Positions 54,925-64,000 of a stretch of 64,000 bases of DNA are shown one piece after another. The position numbers and the translations under genes are program-made. The notes beneath the pieces are model-generated. The model saw only the letters and a list, made by a program, of their open reading frames with translations, was not told the origin of the DNA and made no database searches. Origin of the DNA: Advenella mimigardefordensis DPN7 (lineage in GTDB: Bacteria; Pseudomonadota; Gammaproteobacteria; Burkholderiales; Burkholderiaceae_B); the NCBI RefSeq assembly GCF_000521505.1, contig NZ_CP003915.1:2976001-3040000 (forward strand), given 5' to 3'. Numbering within the stretch: position 1 is the first letter of the stretch; every line of letters starts with the position of its first letter.

Positions 54925-55665
54925 TCAGGTCGCTCCGCCATCAACAGTGATGGTCTGGCCGGTAATCCAACGGCCGCCCTCACCTGTCAGAAAGGCTACT
55001 ACATCTGCAGCATCACTCGGTGTGCCCAGACGCTTGAACGGAGAAGCAGCAGCAAACGCTGCCTGCCGCTCCGGCGGTGCCTTGGCAAACATGCCTGGAA
55101 TGGTAGCGCCGAGCCGCAGTGTGTTCACCGTGATGCCACGCGCACCTACTTCTTTGGACAACACTTCTCCAAACGATTCAAGCGCCGCCTTGCTGGCCGC
55201 GTACAGAGCAGAACCCGCAATCGGTGCGCCCACCATGGTCGACGAAATATTGATCACTCGGCCTCCATCGCGCAAATGGGTCGCCGCCTGCTTCATCATC
55301 ATCAACGCACCGCGTACATTTACGTTGAACACGGCATCATAGGTTGACTCGGAAGTGTCGGCAATGGCGCCTGGAATAATGACACCGGCATTGTTAACCA
55401 CCACATCGACACCACCGAAAGTCGACATCGCCGCCTCGAAAGCCGCTCGCACATCCGCAGCCTTTGACACGTCTGCACGTACCATCGCAGCCTTACCACC
55501 GACCTGCTGAATATCCTGCACAACTCGTTTCGCAGCCGTCTCTGCCTGACAATAAGTGATCATGACTGCCATGCCATCGCCGGCCAGACGACGAGCAATC
55601 TCACTGCCAATGCCGCCTGATCCGCCGGTAACAAGCACCACTTTACTTTGCTGTTGTGTTGACAT
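54925..55665 (-). CDS. SDR-family oxidoreductase (FabG-like)
   Basis: 246 residues: cofactor motif LVTGGSGGIGSEIARRLA, NNAGVI, catalytic serine in INISSTMVG, and YAASKAALESF; ends TGQTITVDGGAT like 3-oxoacyl reductases. Substrate specificity is unknown. It is convergent with the ligase gene and closed by the terminator at 54876-54914, so it may act with the catabolic operon on a hydroxyacyl or ketoacyl intermediate; the link is only by position. Confidence 0.9.
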   Translation of the reverse strand: MSTQQQSKVVLVTGGSGGIGSEIARRLAGDGMAVMITYCQAETAAKRVVQDIQQVGGKAAMVRADVSKAADVRAAFEAAMSTFGGVDVVVNNAGVIIPGAIADTSESTYDAVFNVNVRGALMMMKQAATHLRDGGRVINISSTMVGAPIAGSALYAASKAALESFGEVLSKEVGARGITVNTLRLGATIPGMFAKAPPERQAAFAAASPFKRLGTPSDAADVVAFLTGEGGRWITGQTITVDGGAT

Positions 55666-55811
55666 GAATATGTACTCCTTGATTGATTATTAACGCAGCG
55701 AGATTTTGTTTGTTGAAGTTTTTCCTTCTGGCATTCGCTTTGGTCTATTCTTATCAATATGAACGTGCCTGGACCTCAGAAGGTACTCATCAGTTTTTGT
55801 CTGTAACGGCC

Positions 55812-56279
55812 TTAACAGTCAGTTCCGACGGGTATCTCTGCGCATGCATCACGCCAGCTGTCCGGCAGCATTGCTTGTGCGATGAGTAGAAAATCGGCAC
55901 GCGTGATTTCAAAATGGCCGCGTCGGAATGGATAGCCCCAGCTCGTAATGCCTGCGGTAAACGACAACTGGTTCAGCATGGGATGAATCGGCGCATCAAT
56001 GACTCCGTCATAGTATTGGACGTCACGCCGAAAGGGAATGAAATCGGGCGTCATCTCAAATTGGTAAGGAGTGTCGCCTACAATTGTGCCTATCGCCGTA
56101 AATTTCTGGCATTTATCTTTGCTCTGGAATTTCGTGACGGGCGAATAGAAGACAATGCCGTCACCAGGCGCCATACGCGCCAGCGGCGCACGCTTGCCAT
56201 GACATACCTGACAAAACCCTCCCGCCACGCCGCGCAAGATGTGCTCTTTTGACACAACACCACACCAGTATTTAGTCAT
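55812..56279 (-). CDS. EVE-domain protein
   Basis: 155 residues from ATG 56279 (GGAG six bases before); an ATG 16 codons earlier lacks support. MTKYWCGVVSKEHILRGVAG, then DGIVFYSPVTKFQSKDKCQK and AIGTIVGDTPYQFEM are typical of EVE (PUA-like, YTH-related) domains. In relatives these bind modified bases in RNA or DNA, or act in restriction-type defence when fused to nucleases; here it stands alone. It follows the SRPBCC gene (73 bases) on the same strand. Confidence 0.88.
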   Translation of the reverse strand: MTKYWCGVVSKEHILRGVAGGFCQVCHGKRAPLARMAPGDGIVFYSPVTKFQSKDKCQKFTAIGTIVGDTPYQFEMTPDFIPFRRDVQYYDGVIDAPIHPMLNQLSFTAGITSWGYPFRRGHFEITRADFLLIAQAMLPDSWRDACAEIPVGTDC

Positions 56280-56352
56280 CTTTTTCTCCACTCCTTTATG
56301 GCTTACTCTTAACGGCGCATGGCACACGCAATGCGCCGTTCAATAACGCCGT

Positions 56353-56790
56353 TTATTTTCTCTGTGCAAGTAAGATAAGGTTGTTCACTGCTTCAGGCAG
56401 GCCGGATTGCATATGCGGCCAGATCTCGTTGCCGAAGAACTGGGCTGAAGCTTCGTCGATGTCAGCATAAACTTCGTGCGTCACCTGAAGCTTCCTGCCG
56501 ACCATGCGCATGTGATGCACATTACGGATGCTGCCGAATGGCAAGTGGGCTTCGTCAGAAAACGCTTCTCCCTGCGTGACCGTCTTCAGCGTAATGTCTA
56601 TTGGCTCGCCACCCTGTGGCGTCAGCACAAACCGAGAACCCTCGTTGAAGCTGCCACTCAATTCGGAATGTGCAATACCGTGATCCCACTTATTCCAGTT
56701 ATTGACATCAACCCAGATGGCCCAGATATCCTGAGCCGAAACGTCTGTCGTAACAGTATAAGCAACGTGAAATGTGACGTTATTTGACAT
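56353..56790 (-). CDS. SRPBCC-family (START-like) protein
   Basis: 145 residues with the SRPBCC pattern: VAYTVTTDVSAQDIWAIWVD and NNWNKWDHGIAHSELSG at the start, then strands and a long C-terminal helix (EIWPHMQSGLPEAVNNLILL). Proteins of this fold bind hydrophobic ligands; no enzymatic role can be inferred. Its start is near the edge of the 560-base gap to the right. Confidence 0.85.
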   Translation of the reverse strand: MSNNVTFHVAYTVTTDVSAQDIWAIWVDVNNWNKWDHGIAHSELSGSFNEGSRFVLTPQGGEPIDITLKTVTQGEAFSDEAHLPFGSIRNVHHMRMVGRKLQVTHEVYADIDEASAQFFGNEIWPHMQSGLPEAVNNLILLAQRK

Positions 56791-57353
56791 TTTTACCCCT
56801 CAATTGGTTGGTCGTTCATTCATATGGAAAAGAAGTAAGACAGCCATGCAGCGCCCTTGCCCGTCTCGCTACGTCGAACGAACAGAAGGCCAATCTGCTG
56901 ACAGAAAAGTAAAGTGGAATGCTGCCGAGGTTCCTCACCGCTGGTTCCCGGCTTTTCAATACGCGGGGGCGAGGCAGGCACCGGATGATAATGCTCATCT
57001 GACGCAAGGCAGAAATGGGAGTGACATGAACATCAGTCATACAACTTTAAAGCGGACCACATCGAAGCATGGCCATTAATCTCAGACAGAAAAACTAACG
57101 CTTATTTTAATAATTCGTTTATGAAAAAACAATGACAGTACGACCCAACATTTCAACATGACGAGTGAACAAGCTGCACCTTCACATTCATTTTAGATAA
57201 ACGGCTTCCCTCCATTTACCGTGAGACAAACGAGTCGCCATTTATAATCATCCAAAACAAACCAAAACACACCCGGTGTGGGCGCAGGCGATCAGCGGCC
57301 GCGTGCGTAACGCCACTGGCGTTCACCGGGATTAAGCCGCAAGAGGAGACGCT
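56791..57353. other. Intergenic region of about 560 bases
   Basis: I see no convincing gene. Overlapping ORFs on both strands at 56774-57079 share no recognisable motif and lack good ribosome sites. A small hairpin AACGCC/GGCGTT (57309-57323) lies 30 bases ahead of the GAGGAG of the next gene. The middle (about 57080-57250) is AT-rich and likely holds that gene's promoter. It may be a decayed gene or element that I cannot name. Confidence 0.4.
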
Positions 57354-58388
57354 ATGAATATCGCAAAACGCACCGCAGCGTGGGCGCTTCCAGCCATCAC
57401 ACTATTGGCAGGATGCGCGCAAACAGGCGGGTTAAATGTAAAGGAAGTCGGCAGCTATCACATTGGTGGTGAGCAAGTCACACTCAAAGGATTGCCAACC
57501 AAGAAGATGGTGTACAGCCCGGGCTCACCTCCGGTGACGCTCGACCCCAACGGCGATTTTGTGGCCGGGCAAATGTATACCCGTTACACCATTCTGGAAA
57601 ATCCGCGCGCCAGTGTGCCTATGCTGATGTGGCATGGCGGTGGTCTGTCAGGAACAACGTATGAAACCAAACCCGACGGCAAGCCTGGCTGGGAAATGGA
57701 TTTTCTGCGTGATGGCTGGAGCGTTTATGTAAGCGATGCGGTCGAACGAGGCCGTGCATCGTGGGCGCGTTACCCTAACATTTTCCAGGGCGAGCCGGTA
57801 TTCCGCACTAAAAAAGAAGCATGGGAATTATTTCGCATTGGCAAGACCTATGCGAGCGACCCAAAAGCACGAACGACGATCCCCGACACGCTTTTCCCCA
57901 TCGCCGCTTTTGACCAGTTCACCAAGCAAAGCATACCGCGCTGGGCGACAAACGATGCACGCACGCAGCGCGCCTATGACCAGTATGTGCAACAGGCCTG
58001 CCCTTGCGTGATTGTGGTACATAGCCAGGGCGGCAATTTCGCCCTGACCTCGGCATTGAAATACCCAGACAAGATCAAGGCCGTGGTACTGGTTGAACCC
58101 AGCGGCTCACCCGACCCCGCCAAAACAGACTTGACCCCCTTACGCAATGTACCGATGCTATGGGTCTGGGGCGATCACATTCAGGACTATCCATTCTGGC
58201 AGAGCATCAAGGACCGGCAGGAACGTTTCCGTACGACATTGAACCAGGCAGGCGGCCGCGGCGACCTGCTGGATCTGCCAGCGCAGGGAATCCATGGCAA
58301 CAGCCATATGCTGATGATGGACGCGAACTCACAACAGATATCAGGGCTCATTCAGGACTGGCTGAAGAAACAGGGACTGGTTCGGTAG
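57354..58388 (+). CDS. Alpha/beta hydrolase, predicted lipoprotein
   Basis: 344 residues with a lipoprotein signal (MNIAKRTAAWALPAITLLAG, lipobox LLAGC with C21 or so) and so anchored to the envelope. Hydrolase features: oxyanion-loop-like PMLMWHGGGLSG (about residue 90), nucleophile elbow VVHSQGGNFAL (about 222), an acid in LWVWGDHIQD and the histidine in GIHGNSHMLMM near the C-terminus. Relatives are called esterases. GAGGAG six bases before the ATG. No neighbour on the same strand; the substrate is unknown. Confidence 0.85.
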   Translation: MNIAKRTAAWALPAITLLAGCAQTGGLNVKEVGSYHIGGEQVTLKGLPTKKMVYSPGSPPVTLDPNGDFVAGQMYTRYTILENPRASVPMLMWHGGGLSGTTYETKPDGKPGWEMDFLRDGWSVYVSDAVERGRASWARYPNIFQGEPVFRTKKEAWELFRIGKTYASDPKARTTIPDTLFPIAAFDQFTKQSIPRWATNDARTQRAYDQYVQQACPCVIVVHSQGGNFALTSALKYPDKIKAVVLVEPSGSPDPAKTDLTPLRNVPMLWVWGDHIQDYPFWQSIKDRQERFRTTLNQAGGRGDLLDLPAQGIHGNSHMLMMDANSQQISGLIQDWLKKQGLVR

Positions 58389-58419
58389 ACGAAGTATCTC
58401 GTGGGCTTAAAACCGCACT

Positions 58420-58449
58420 TTGCCGAGGTCGAATATCTGGCCTCGGCAA
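58420..58449. terminator. Inverted repeat between convergent genes
   Basis: TTGCCGAGG (58420-58428) and CCTCGGCAA (58441-58449), nine perfect pairs, lie between the hydrolase and vapC stops. The T run is weak or distant on both sides, so it is only a possible terminator. Confidence 0.4.
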
Positions 58450-58508
58450 CCTTCCGCACAGCGCTGTTCTGAATAATTAGTGAGTGAAATCAACGCCCCA
58501 ATCTTTGG

Positions 58509-58895
58509 CTATACTCTTTTTATCGGACCAGGATATTGGGCCACGGTTGCGTCTGAGGTTAATAATGTATATCCCTCTACGGTGGCCTGCGTCACGAGCA
58601 ATCGGTCAAAGGGATCTTTATGTATGAAGGGCAAGCTACCTATGGCTACTGCATGTTCGCCTGTAATGGGCAGTTCTTTATACCCGTTTTCAATTAATCC
58701 ACGACGCAGTAATCTAGTGTCAACCTGAAAATCCTCGCGACCCAGACTGTTCTTTATGGCAATTTCCCATAGGCTAGCCGCACTGAAAAACAACTCGTTG
58801 TGTACATCATTAATCAACTCTACAGCCTGTCGTGACAGCTGAGGAGCGTTGGCAGCGATCCACAATAGAAGATGAGTATCTAACAATAGCTTCAT
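58509..58895 (-). CDS. VapC-type PIN-domain toxin
   Basis: 128-residue endoribonuclease toxin. The four acidic positions of the PIN active site are readable: D6 in KLLLDTHLLLW, E44 in SLWEIAIK, D94/D97 in HKDPFDRLLV and D115 in LLTSDATV. It overlaps the antitoxin ATG/stop by 4 bases, antitoxin first. All elements look intact, unlike the degraded modules at 21-23 kb. Confidence 0.92.
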   Translation of the reverse strand: MKLLLDTHLLLWIAANAPQLSRQAVELINDVHNELFFSAASLWEIAIKNSLGREDFQVDTRLLRRGLIENGYKELPITGEHAVAIGSLPFIHKDPFDRLLVTQATVEGYTLLTSDATVAQYPGPIKRV

Positions 58896-59137
58896 GCGTC
58901 ACCATTGAACAATTGCGAAATCTCGTTTGATCCCAGGCTATCGAAATCAGCCGGAATGCTCATTTGGCCGCTCATGAATCCGATTCGCTTCATTTTTATG
59001 CCGTCAGCGGGGGCTAACGCCACGACTTTGACCATCGGTTTACCTGCTTTAGCAATAATAAATGACTCGCCCTTCGCCGCTTTTTCAATCAAGCGAGACA
59101 GATGCGTCTTAGCTTCGTGAATATTGACTGTAAGCAT
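58892..59137 (-). CDS. Phd/YefM-type antitoxin (VapB partner)
   Basis: 81 residues: MLTVNIHEAKTHLSRLIEKA and GESFIIAKAGKPMVKVVALA are a Phd/YefM DNA-binding domain; the C-terminal tail (FDSLGSNEISQLF) would wrap the toxin. It precedes and overlaps vapC, and an inverted repeat lies 16 bases upstream as probable operator for autoregulation by the complex. Confidence 0.92.
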   Translation of the reverse strand: MLTVNIHEAKTHLSRLIEKAAKGESFIIAKAGKPMVKVVALAPADGIKMKRIGFMSGQMSIPADFDSLGSNEISQLFNGDA

Positions 59138-59152
59138 ATCATGCTCCCAAAT

Positions 59153-59172
59153 AAACTAAGTTTTATTAGTTT
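59153..59172. promoter_or_regulatory. Probable vapBC operator
   Basis: AAACTAA (59153-59159) and TTAGTTT (59166-59172) form a perfect 7-base inverted repeat with a 6-base spacer, followed by another TTAGTTT-like half-site. It lies 16 bases ahead of the antitoxin start, the usual place for autorepression. Confidence 0.6.
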
Positions 59173-59253
59173 AGTTTAAAAATCATATACCTGCAACAGT
59201 TATGGACTATTGCCCGCCAATACACCCCTATGCACAGCACATCAAATCGTCCA

Positions 59254-59295
59254 GCCAAAACAAAACGGTCCGCAACGTAAGGCTGCAGACCGTTT
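59254..59295 (-). terminator. Terminator of the fumarase gene
   Basis: Read leftward, AAACGGTC pairs with GACCGTTT (eight pairs, longer with TGC/GCG inside), followed by TGTTTTGG. It is 30 bases past the fumarase stop. Confidence 0.75.
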
Positions 59296-59324
59296 CTATT
59301 GCACGAATGCAAATACTCAACTCA

Positions 59325-60845
59325 TTACGCCGGTACCGGAATAATCCCGATCTTCGCCTGCCATTCACGCGGGCCGGTGGTGTGTACTGAGGTACCGCTG
59401 GAATCAACGGCAACCGTCACCGGCATATCCTTCACATCAAATTCGTAAATCGCTTCCATACCCAGATCTTCGAAGCCAACCACTTTGGCGCCTCGAATGG
59501 CTTTGGACACCAGATAAGCCGAGCCGCCCACGGCCATCAGATAGGCAGAACGATGGTTCTTGATGGACTCAATAGCGACCGGGCCACGTTCGGCCTTGCC
59601 GATCATCGCGATCAGGCCGGTTTTCTCCAGCATCATGTCGGTGAATTTGTCCATGCGGGTGGCGGTGGTTGGACCTGCAGGCCCCACGACTTCTTCGCGT
59701 ACCGGATCCACCGGACCCACATAATAGATCACGCGGTTGGTGAAATCGACCGGCAGCGGCTCGCCTTTGGCCAGCATGTCCTGAATGCGCTTGTGTGCTG
59801 CATCACGGCCGGTCAGCATTTTGCCGTTCAGCAATAACGTTTGGCCCGGTTTCCAGCTGGCCACTTCCTCTTTGGTCAGCGTATCCAGGTTGACCTGTTT
59901 GGAGGCATTATAATCCGGCGCCCAATGGACATCGGGCCAGTCGGACAGCGACGGTGGCGTCAGATTGGCAACACCGGATCCGTCCAGTACAAAATGCACG
60001 TGACGGGTCGCCGCGCAGTTAGGAATCATGGCAATGGGTTTAGAGGCCGCATGGGTCGGATACGTATTGATTTTGATATCCAGTACCGTTGTCAGGCCAC
60101 CCAGGCCCTGGGCGCCAATGCCCAGTGCGTTCACTTTCTCGTACAGCTCGATCCGCAGCTCTTCGAGTTTGTTCTGTGGCCCACGAGCCAGCAGCTCGTA
60201 CATGTCAATGTCTTCCATCAGCGATTGCTTGGCCATCAGCATGGCTTTTTCAGCAGTACCGCCAACCCCGATGCCCAGCATGCCCGGCGGGCACCAGCCT
60301 GCGCCCATGAGCGGCACGGTTTTCAATACCCAGTCTACGATCGAATCGCTGGGGTTGAGCATGGCGAACTTGGATTTGTTCTCGGAACCGCCCCCCTTGG
60401 AAGCGACCTGCACATCGACCGTGTTGCCGGGCACCAGTTCCACATGCAAAATACAGGGCGTATTGTCCTTGGTATTTTTGCGATCGAAAATCGGATCGGC
60501 CAGCACCGACGCACGCAGTTTGTTATCGGGATCCAGATAGCCGCGGCGTACGCCTTCGTCACAGGCTTCCTGCAAGGTACAGGACAGCTCAAAACGCACA
60601 TCCATCCCCACCTTCAGGAATACGTTAACAATACCCGTATCCTGGCAGATAGGCCGCCTGCCTTCTGCGCACATGCGCGAGTTGGTCAGAATCTGGGCAA
60701 TCGCATCCTTGGCGGCAGCACTTTGCTCACGCTCGTAGGCACGCGCCAGATGCTGAATATAATCGGCCGGATGGTAGTAGCTGATGAACTGGATTGCATC
60801 TGCAATAGACTGGATCAGATCATCTTGTTTGATTACAGTGGTCAT
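59325..60845 (-). CDS. Class I fumarate hydratase ([4Fe-4S])
   Basis: Interconverts fumarate and malate in the TCA cycle, with an oxygen-labile iron-sulfur cluster. From ATG 60845 it has 506 residues; the open frame upstream (to 60983) is not fumarase. The cluster ligands are likely the cysteines in SRMCAEGRRPICQDTG (about residue 60), GAGWCPPGMLGIG and MIPNCAATRH. The C-terminal domain carries GPTTATRMDKFTDMML and GKAERGPVAIESIKNH. It is followed by a strong terminator. The enoyl-CoA hydratase gene lies just upstream (31 bases), so they may share a transcript. Confidence 0.95.
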   Translation of the reverse strand: MTTVIKQDDLIQSIADAIQFISYYHPADYIQHLARAYEREQSAAAKDAIAQILTNSRMCAEGRRPICQDTGIVNVFLKVGMDVRFELSCTLQEACDEGVRRGYLDPDNKLRASVLADPIFDRKNTKDNTPCILHVELVPGNTVDVQVASKGGGSENKSKFAMLNPSDSIVDWVLKTVPLMGAGWCPPGMLGIGVGGTAEKAMLMAKQSLMEDIDMYELLARGPQNKLEELRIELYEKVNALGIGAQGLGGLTTVLDIKINTYPTHAASKPIAMIPNCAATRHVHFVLDGSGVANLTPPSLSDWPDVHWAPDYNASKQVNLDTLTKEEVASWKPGQTLLLNGKMLTGRDAAHKRIQDMLAKGEPLPVDFTNRVIYYVGPVDPVREEVVGPAGPTTATRMDKFTDMMLEKTGLIAMIGKAERGPVAIESIKNHRSAYLMAVGGSAYLVSKAIRGAKVVGFEDLGMEAIYEFDVKDMPVTVAVDSSGTSVHTTGPREWQAKIGIIPVPA

Positions 60846-60876
60846 AATATAGATAGAAAGTGTATTCCAGAAAAAG

Positions 60877-61644
60877 TTATTTGCCCTTCCAGACGGGAGA
60901 GCGTTTTTCGGCGAAGGCAGTCGCGCCTTCCTTGGCATCTTCCGATGAAAAAATGTGGGCCATGCGGGGGTTCTGCAGGGCAAACATGTCGTCTGTGCGC
61001 CAGTCCTGAGACTCGGTCACAATCTGTTTGACCGTGCGAACCGCCAACGGGCCGTTAGCTGCGATCTTCTCTGCCAATTTTAACGCAGCTTCCAGTGCAG
61101 TGCCGGGTTCCACCAGATCGTTGACCAAACCCAGCGCATGGGCGCGGCTGGCGGCAATCATATCGCCTGTCAGCAGGGCTTCCATGGCCACGTGATAAGG
61201 CAGGCGGCGCGGCAGGCGCAACATACCGCCAGAACCGGGAACCAGCCCGCGCTTGACTTCGGGCAGGCCGAAGCTGGCATTATTGGCGGCGACGATCAGA
61301 TCGCAGGCCAGCGCCAGCTCAAACCCGCCGGCCAGGGCATAGCCCTCAACGGCGGCAATCAGCGGCTTGGCCGGTGGCGCTTCGACCAGTCCGCCCAGCC
61401 CGCGGCCAGGCACCACCGCACGACGCTGGGTACGGGCAAACTCCTTCAGATCCATACCGGAACAAAAGGTGTTGCCTTCGCCACGCAAAATACCGACGGT
61501 CAGGTTGTCATCGGCATCCAGCCGGTCCAGCGCATCGGCCAGCGCAAAAGACGTATCGTAGGTGAGCGCATTGCGCGCTTCGGGACGATTGATCGTCAGA
61601 ATAAGGACGCGACCACGTATTTCAGACTTGACTAATTCAGACAT
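60877..61644 (-). CDS. Enoyl-CoA hydratase (crotonase family)
   Basis: 255 residues. Oxyanion-hole motifs [11 protein letters not shown] (about 60) and [20 protein letters not shown] (about 98) and the catalytic acid region [20 protein letters not shown] are normal for hydratases. The C-terminal [11 protein letters not shown] is typical. It starts about 160 bases from glyQ, divergent, and ends 31 bases before the fumarase. The substrate is likely a short- or medium-chain enoyl-CoA. Confidence 0.92.
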   Translation of the reverse strand: MSELVKSEIRGRVLILTINRPEARNALTYDTSFALADALDRLDADDNLTVGILRGEGNTFCSGMDLKEFARTQRRAVVPGRGLGGLVEAPPAKPLIAAVEGYALAGGFELALACDLIVAANNASFGLPEVKRGLVPGSGGMLRLPRRLPYHVAMEALLTGDMIAASRAHALGLVNDLVEPGTALEAALKLAEKIAANGPLAVRTVKQIVTESQDWRTDDMFALQNPRMAHIFSSEDAKEGATAFAEKRSPVWKGK

Positions 61645-61804
61645 GAGATCTCCAGCTCTGCCATTTTCGGGATACCAGAACTTTAAATCATTCCGCGCGC
61701 AAAATCCGCCAAGATGGTCGCCATCTCACAAGAAACAGCCGAATGCCGCAGCAAATCCGTTAAAATCGTCGATTCAGCTTTTTCTAATTCTCTTGAGTCC
61801 GTCC

Positions 61805-62707
61805 ATGCTAACTTTTCAGCAGATTATCCTGAAACTCCAGGAATACTGGGATACCCAAGGTTGCGCGCTGCTGCAGCCCTACGATATGGAGGTGGGCGCC
61901 GGTACCTCGCACACGGCCACGTTTCTGCGTGCTATCGGCCCCGAACCGTGGCACGCTGCCTATGTGCAGCCCTCGCGTCGCCCCAAGGATGGCCGCTATG
62001 GCGAAAATCCCAACCGTCTGCAGCATTACTATCAATACCAGGTCGTCTTAAAACCCGCACCACCGGATATCCTGGATCTGTACATCGGTTCCCTGGAAGC
62101 ACTGGGCATCAATCCGCAGGAACACGACATCCGCTTTGTCGAAGATGACTGGGAAAATCCCACGCTCGGCGCCTGGGGACTGGGCTGGGAAGTCTGGCTC
62201 AACGGCATGGAAGTGACTCAGTTTACCTATTTCCAGCAGGTAGGCGGCCTAGACTGCCCCTCTACTCTGGGCGAAATCACTTACGGTCTGGAACGGCTGG
62301 CCATGTATCTGCAGGATGTGGAAAGTGTGTACGATCTGGTCTGGACCGAGAGGCCCAATGGGGAAAAGGTACTGTATCGCGATGTGTTCCACCAGAACGA
62401 AGTAGAACAATCCACCTACAACTTTGAATATGCCAACACCGATATGTTGTTTGCGCACTTCAACGACTACGAAAAGGAAGCGGCCCGACTGGTCGAGATT
62501 CCGCTGGCCCTGCCCGCGTATGAATCGGTCCTGAAGGCTGCCCACACCTTCAATATGCTTGATGCGCGCGGCGCCATCAGTGTCACGGAACGCGCTGCCT
62601 ACATCGGCCGCATCCGCAATCTGTCGCGCAAGGTCGCCCAGGCTTACTATGATTCACGCGAGCAATTGGGCTTTCCCATGCTCAAGAATAACAAGGCAGT
62701 ATCATGA
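61805..62707 (+). CDS. glyQ: Glycyl-tRNA synthetase alpha subunit
   Basis: Catalytic subunit of the tetrameric bacterial GlyRS. From ATG 61805 it has 300 residues and begins [20 protein letters not shown], as in other GlyQ. Motifs: [40 protein letters not shown], and [12 protein letters not shown]. The frame is open further upstream but has no GlyQ features there. Its stop overlaps the glyS ATG (ATGA). Confidence 0.97.
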   Translation: MLTFQQIILKLQEYWDTQGCALLQPYDMEVGAGTSHTATFLRAIGPEPWHAAYVQPSRRPKDGRYGENPNRLQHYYQYQVVLKPAPPDILDLYIGSLEALGINPQEHDIRFVEDDWENPTLGAWGLGWEVWLNGMEVTQFTYFQQVGGLDCPSTLGEITYGLERLAMYLQDVESVYDLVWTERPNGEKVLYRDVFHQNEVEQSTYNFEYANTDMLFAHFNDYEKEAARLVEIPLALPAYESVLKAAHTFNMLDARGAISVTERAAYIGRIRNLSRKVAQAYYDSREQLGFPMLKNNKAVS

Positions 62708-64000
62708 ATTTGCCCTTACTTGTTGAACTGTTTACCGAAGAACTGCCACCGCGCGCCCTGCAAAAGCTGGGTCAGGCGTTCGCCGACAGCCTGACGCAGG
62801 CGCTGGCCAAGCAACATCTGCTGGGTCCTGATAATGTGACCCACTGCTATGCCACGCCGCGCCGGCTGGCTGCGCAGCTAAGCAGCGTGCTGGCCGTTGC
62901 CGCCGACCAGCCCTTTTCCGAAAAACTCATGCCCGTCAAAGTGGGCCTGGATGCGCAGGGTCAGGCCACCCCTGCCCTGCAGAAGAAACTGGCGGCGAAG
63001 AACCTGTCACACCTGAAGCCGGCAGATCTGGCCCGCGAATCCGATGGCAAGCAGGAATATCTGGTGGCCCATGGCACTGCCGCCGGCGCACAGTTGCAAA
63101 ACGTGCTGCAGGCCGCCATTGAAACCGCGCTGGCCGATCTGCCTATTCCCAAGGTCATGCGTTATCAACTGGCTGATGGCCAAACCAGTGTGCGTTTTGT
63201 GCGTCCGGTCCATGGTCTGGTTGTGCTGCACGGCAGCACTGTCTTACCCGTCACCATTCTGGGTATCGACGCCGGCAATACCACACACGGCCACCGTTTC
63301 ATGAGCGCAGGCCCCATCACATTGGCCCATGCCAATGACTATGCCGCGACGCTGGCCGACAAAGGCCGGGTCATTGCCTCTTTCGAAGCACGCCGCGATG
63401 CCATCCGCCAGCAGCTTGACGAATCGGCCAGAGCACTGGGCGCCTCCCTGGGAGACCAGGCCGAGGTCGCACCGTTACTGGACGAAGTGACAGCGCTGGT
63501 TGAACATCCGACCGTTTATGTCGGGCAGTTCGATGAGAAGTTCCTGGCCGTACCGCAGGAATGCCTGATTCTGACCATGCGCCTGAATCAGAAATATTTT
63601 CCGCTGTTCGACCCCGCCAGCGGCAAGCTCATCCATCAATTTCTGATCGTCAGCAATATGCATGTGGCCGATCCGGCCAATATTATTCAGGGCAACGAAC
63701 GGGTGATCCGCCCGCGTCTGGCCGATGCCGAATTCTTTTTCGAAACCGATAGAAAGCAGCCTCTGGCCTCGCGTGTCGCACAACTGGACAATATCGTCTA
63801 TCACAACAAACTCGGCTCACAGCATGAGCGTATCGAACGCCTGCGCCGCATCAGCTCACGCCTTGCCGAAGACCTGAACGCCAATGTTGCCCTGGCCGAT
63901 CGCGCTGCGCAACTGGCCAAGGCCGATCTGACGTCCAATATGGTGGGCGAGTTCCCTGAACTGCAGGGGATCATGGGCGGTTACTACGCCCAGGCCGACG
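62704..64000 (+). CDS. glyS: Glycyl-tRNA synthetase beta subunit (cut by window edge)
   Basis: tRNA-binding subunit of GlyRS; the first 432 of about 700 residues are in the window. It begins [20 protein letters not shown] and contains [53 protein letters not shown] and [19 protein letters not shown], all normal for GlyS. The start overlaps the glyQ stop by 4 bases. Confidence 0.96.
   Translation, partial: MNLPLLVELFTEELPPRALQKLGQAFADSLTQALAKQHLLGPDNVTHCYATPRRLAAQLSSVLAVAADQPFSEKLMPVKVGLDAQGQATPALQKKLAAKNLSHLKPADLARESDGKQEYLVAHGTAAGAQLQNVLQAAIETALADLPIPKVMRYQLADGQTSVRFVRPVHGLVVLHGSTVLPVTILGIDAGNTTHGHRFMSAGPITLAHANDYAATLADKGRVIASFEARRDAIRQQLDESARALGASLGDQAEVAPLLDEVTALVEHPTVYVGQFDEKFLAVPQECLILTMRLNQKYFPLFDPASGKLIHQFLIVSNMHVADPANIIQGNERVIRPRLADAEFFFETDRKQPLASRVAQLDNIVYHNKLGSQHERIERLRRISSRLAEDLNANVALADRAAQLAKADLTSNMVGEFPELQGIMGGYYAQAD

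Noticed and set aside
56816..57040. 74-codon minus-strand ORF in the gap before the lipoprotein hydrolase
   Set aside because: No recognisable domain, no ribosome site, and an equally long frame on the other strand; kept only as an unexplained gap.
60846..60983. 46-codon N-terminal extension of fumarase
   Set aside because: It overlaps the upstream hydratase gene and has no similarity to fumarase; ATG 60845 gives the normal start.
61562..61804. N-terminal extension of glyQ
   Set aside because: The added 81 codons overlap the divergent enoyl-CoA hydratase start region and do not resemble GlyQ; the family start is at 61805.

Overview
The window looks like chromosomal DNA of a betaproteobacterium of the order Burkholderiales, most likely the family Alcaligenaceae (an Advenella-like genome is my best guess, not verified). 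The reasons are the gene content and order (dnaX-ybaB-recR, PerM-like permease followed by hda, tsaE-amiC-mutL-miaA, pcnB-folK), a Bug-type tripartite-tricarboxylate binding protein, and paired glyQ/glyS. Most of the window is housekeeping DNA with tight gene spacing and several start/stop overlaps.

Layout. 1-6616 (minus strand): a short-chain dehydrogenase cut by the window edge, a bacterioferritin lacking the usual haem-ligand methionine, carA-carB, and a secreted protein of unknown function. 6982-7941 is transaldolase. 8240-17737 (minus) holds dnaX-ybaB-recR, the 4.5S SRP RNA gene and a two-gene RecB/AddAB-like nuclease-helicase pair. dnaX contains a run of ten A residues at codons 428-431, with stops close by in both other frames, a good candidate for making the short gamma product. 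18244-21104 has a small periplasmic protein, a GntR regulator with a palindrome at its start, a TauE/SafE permease with its DUF1634 partner, and a 47-residue acidic ORF.

21105-23489 is an eroded genomic island against the 3' end of a tRNA-Arg(CCT) gene. It holds three antitoxin-like genes whose toxins are missing or broken, and the first ~31 codons of a phage-type integrase fused by deletion to a headless HigB-type toxin. 23747-36803 is again housekeeping: ybaK, xerD, an AEC transporter, tsaE-amiC, mutL-miaA, purM, a PerM-like permease with hda, a HAD phosphatase, pcnB and folK.

36903-46304 (minus) is a dipeptide ABC transporter operon with three tandem dppA-type binding-protein genes ahead of dppB-C-D-F. 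Each dppA copy has its own leader with a hairpin just before the ribosome binding site; in two of the three a run of T follows it. The repeat unit seems to be promoter region, leader and gene together.

46340-55665 is a catabolic block. A Bug solute-binding protein and an FAD/NAD(P) protein diverge from an IclR-led operon of CaiB-type CoA-transferase, enoyl-CoA hydratase, a two-subunit Gct/IpdAB-like CoA-transferase family protein and an acyl-CoA ligase; a convergent SDR closes it. The set suggests degradation of an imported acid through CoA esters, but I cannot name the substrate. The right end holds an EVE-domain protein, an SRPBCC protein, a lipoprotein alpha/beta hydrolase, a VapBC pair with a likely operator, class I fumarase, an enoyl-CoA hydratase, and glyQ-glyS (glyS cut by the window edge).
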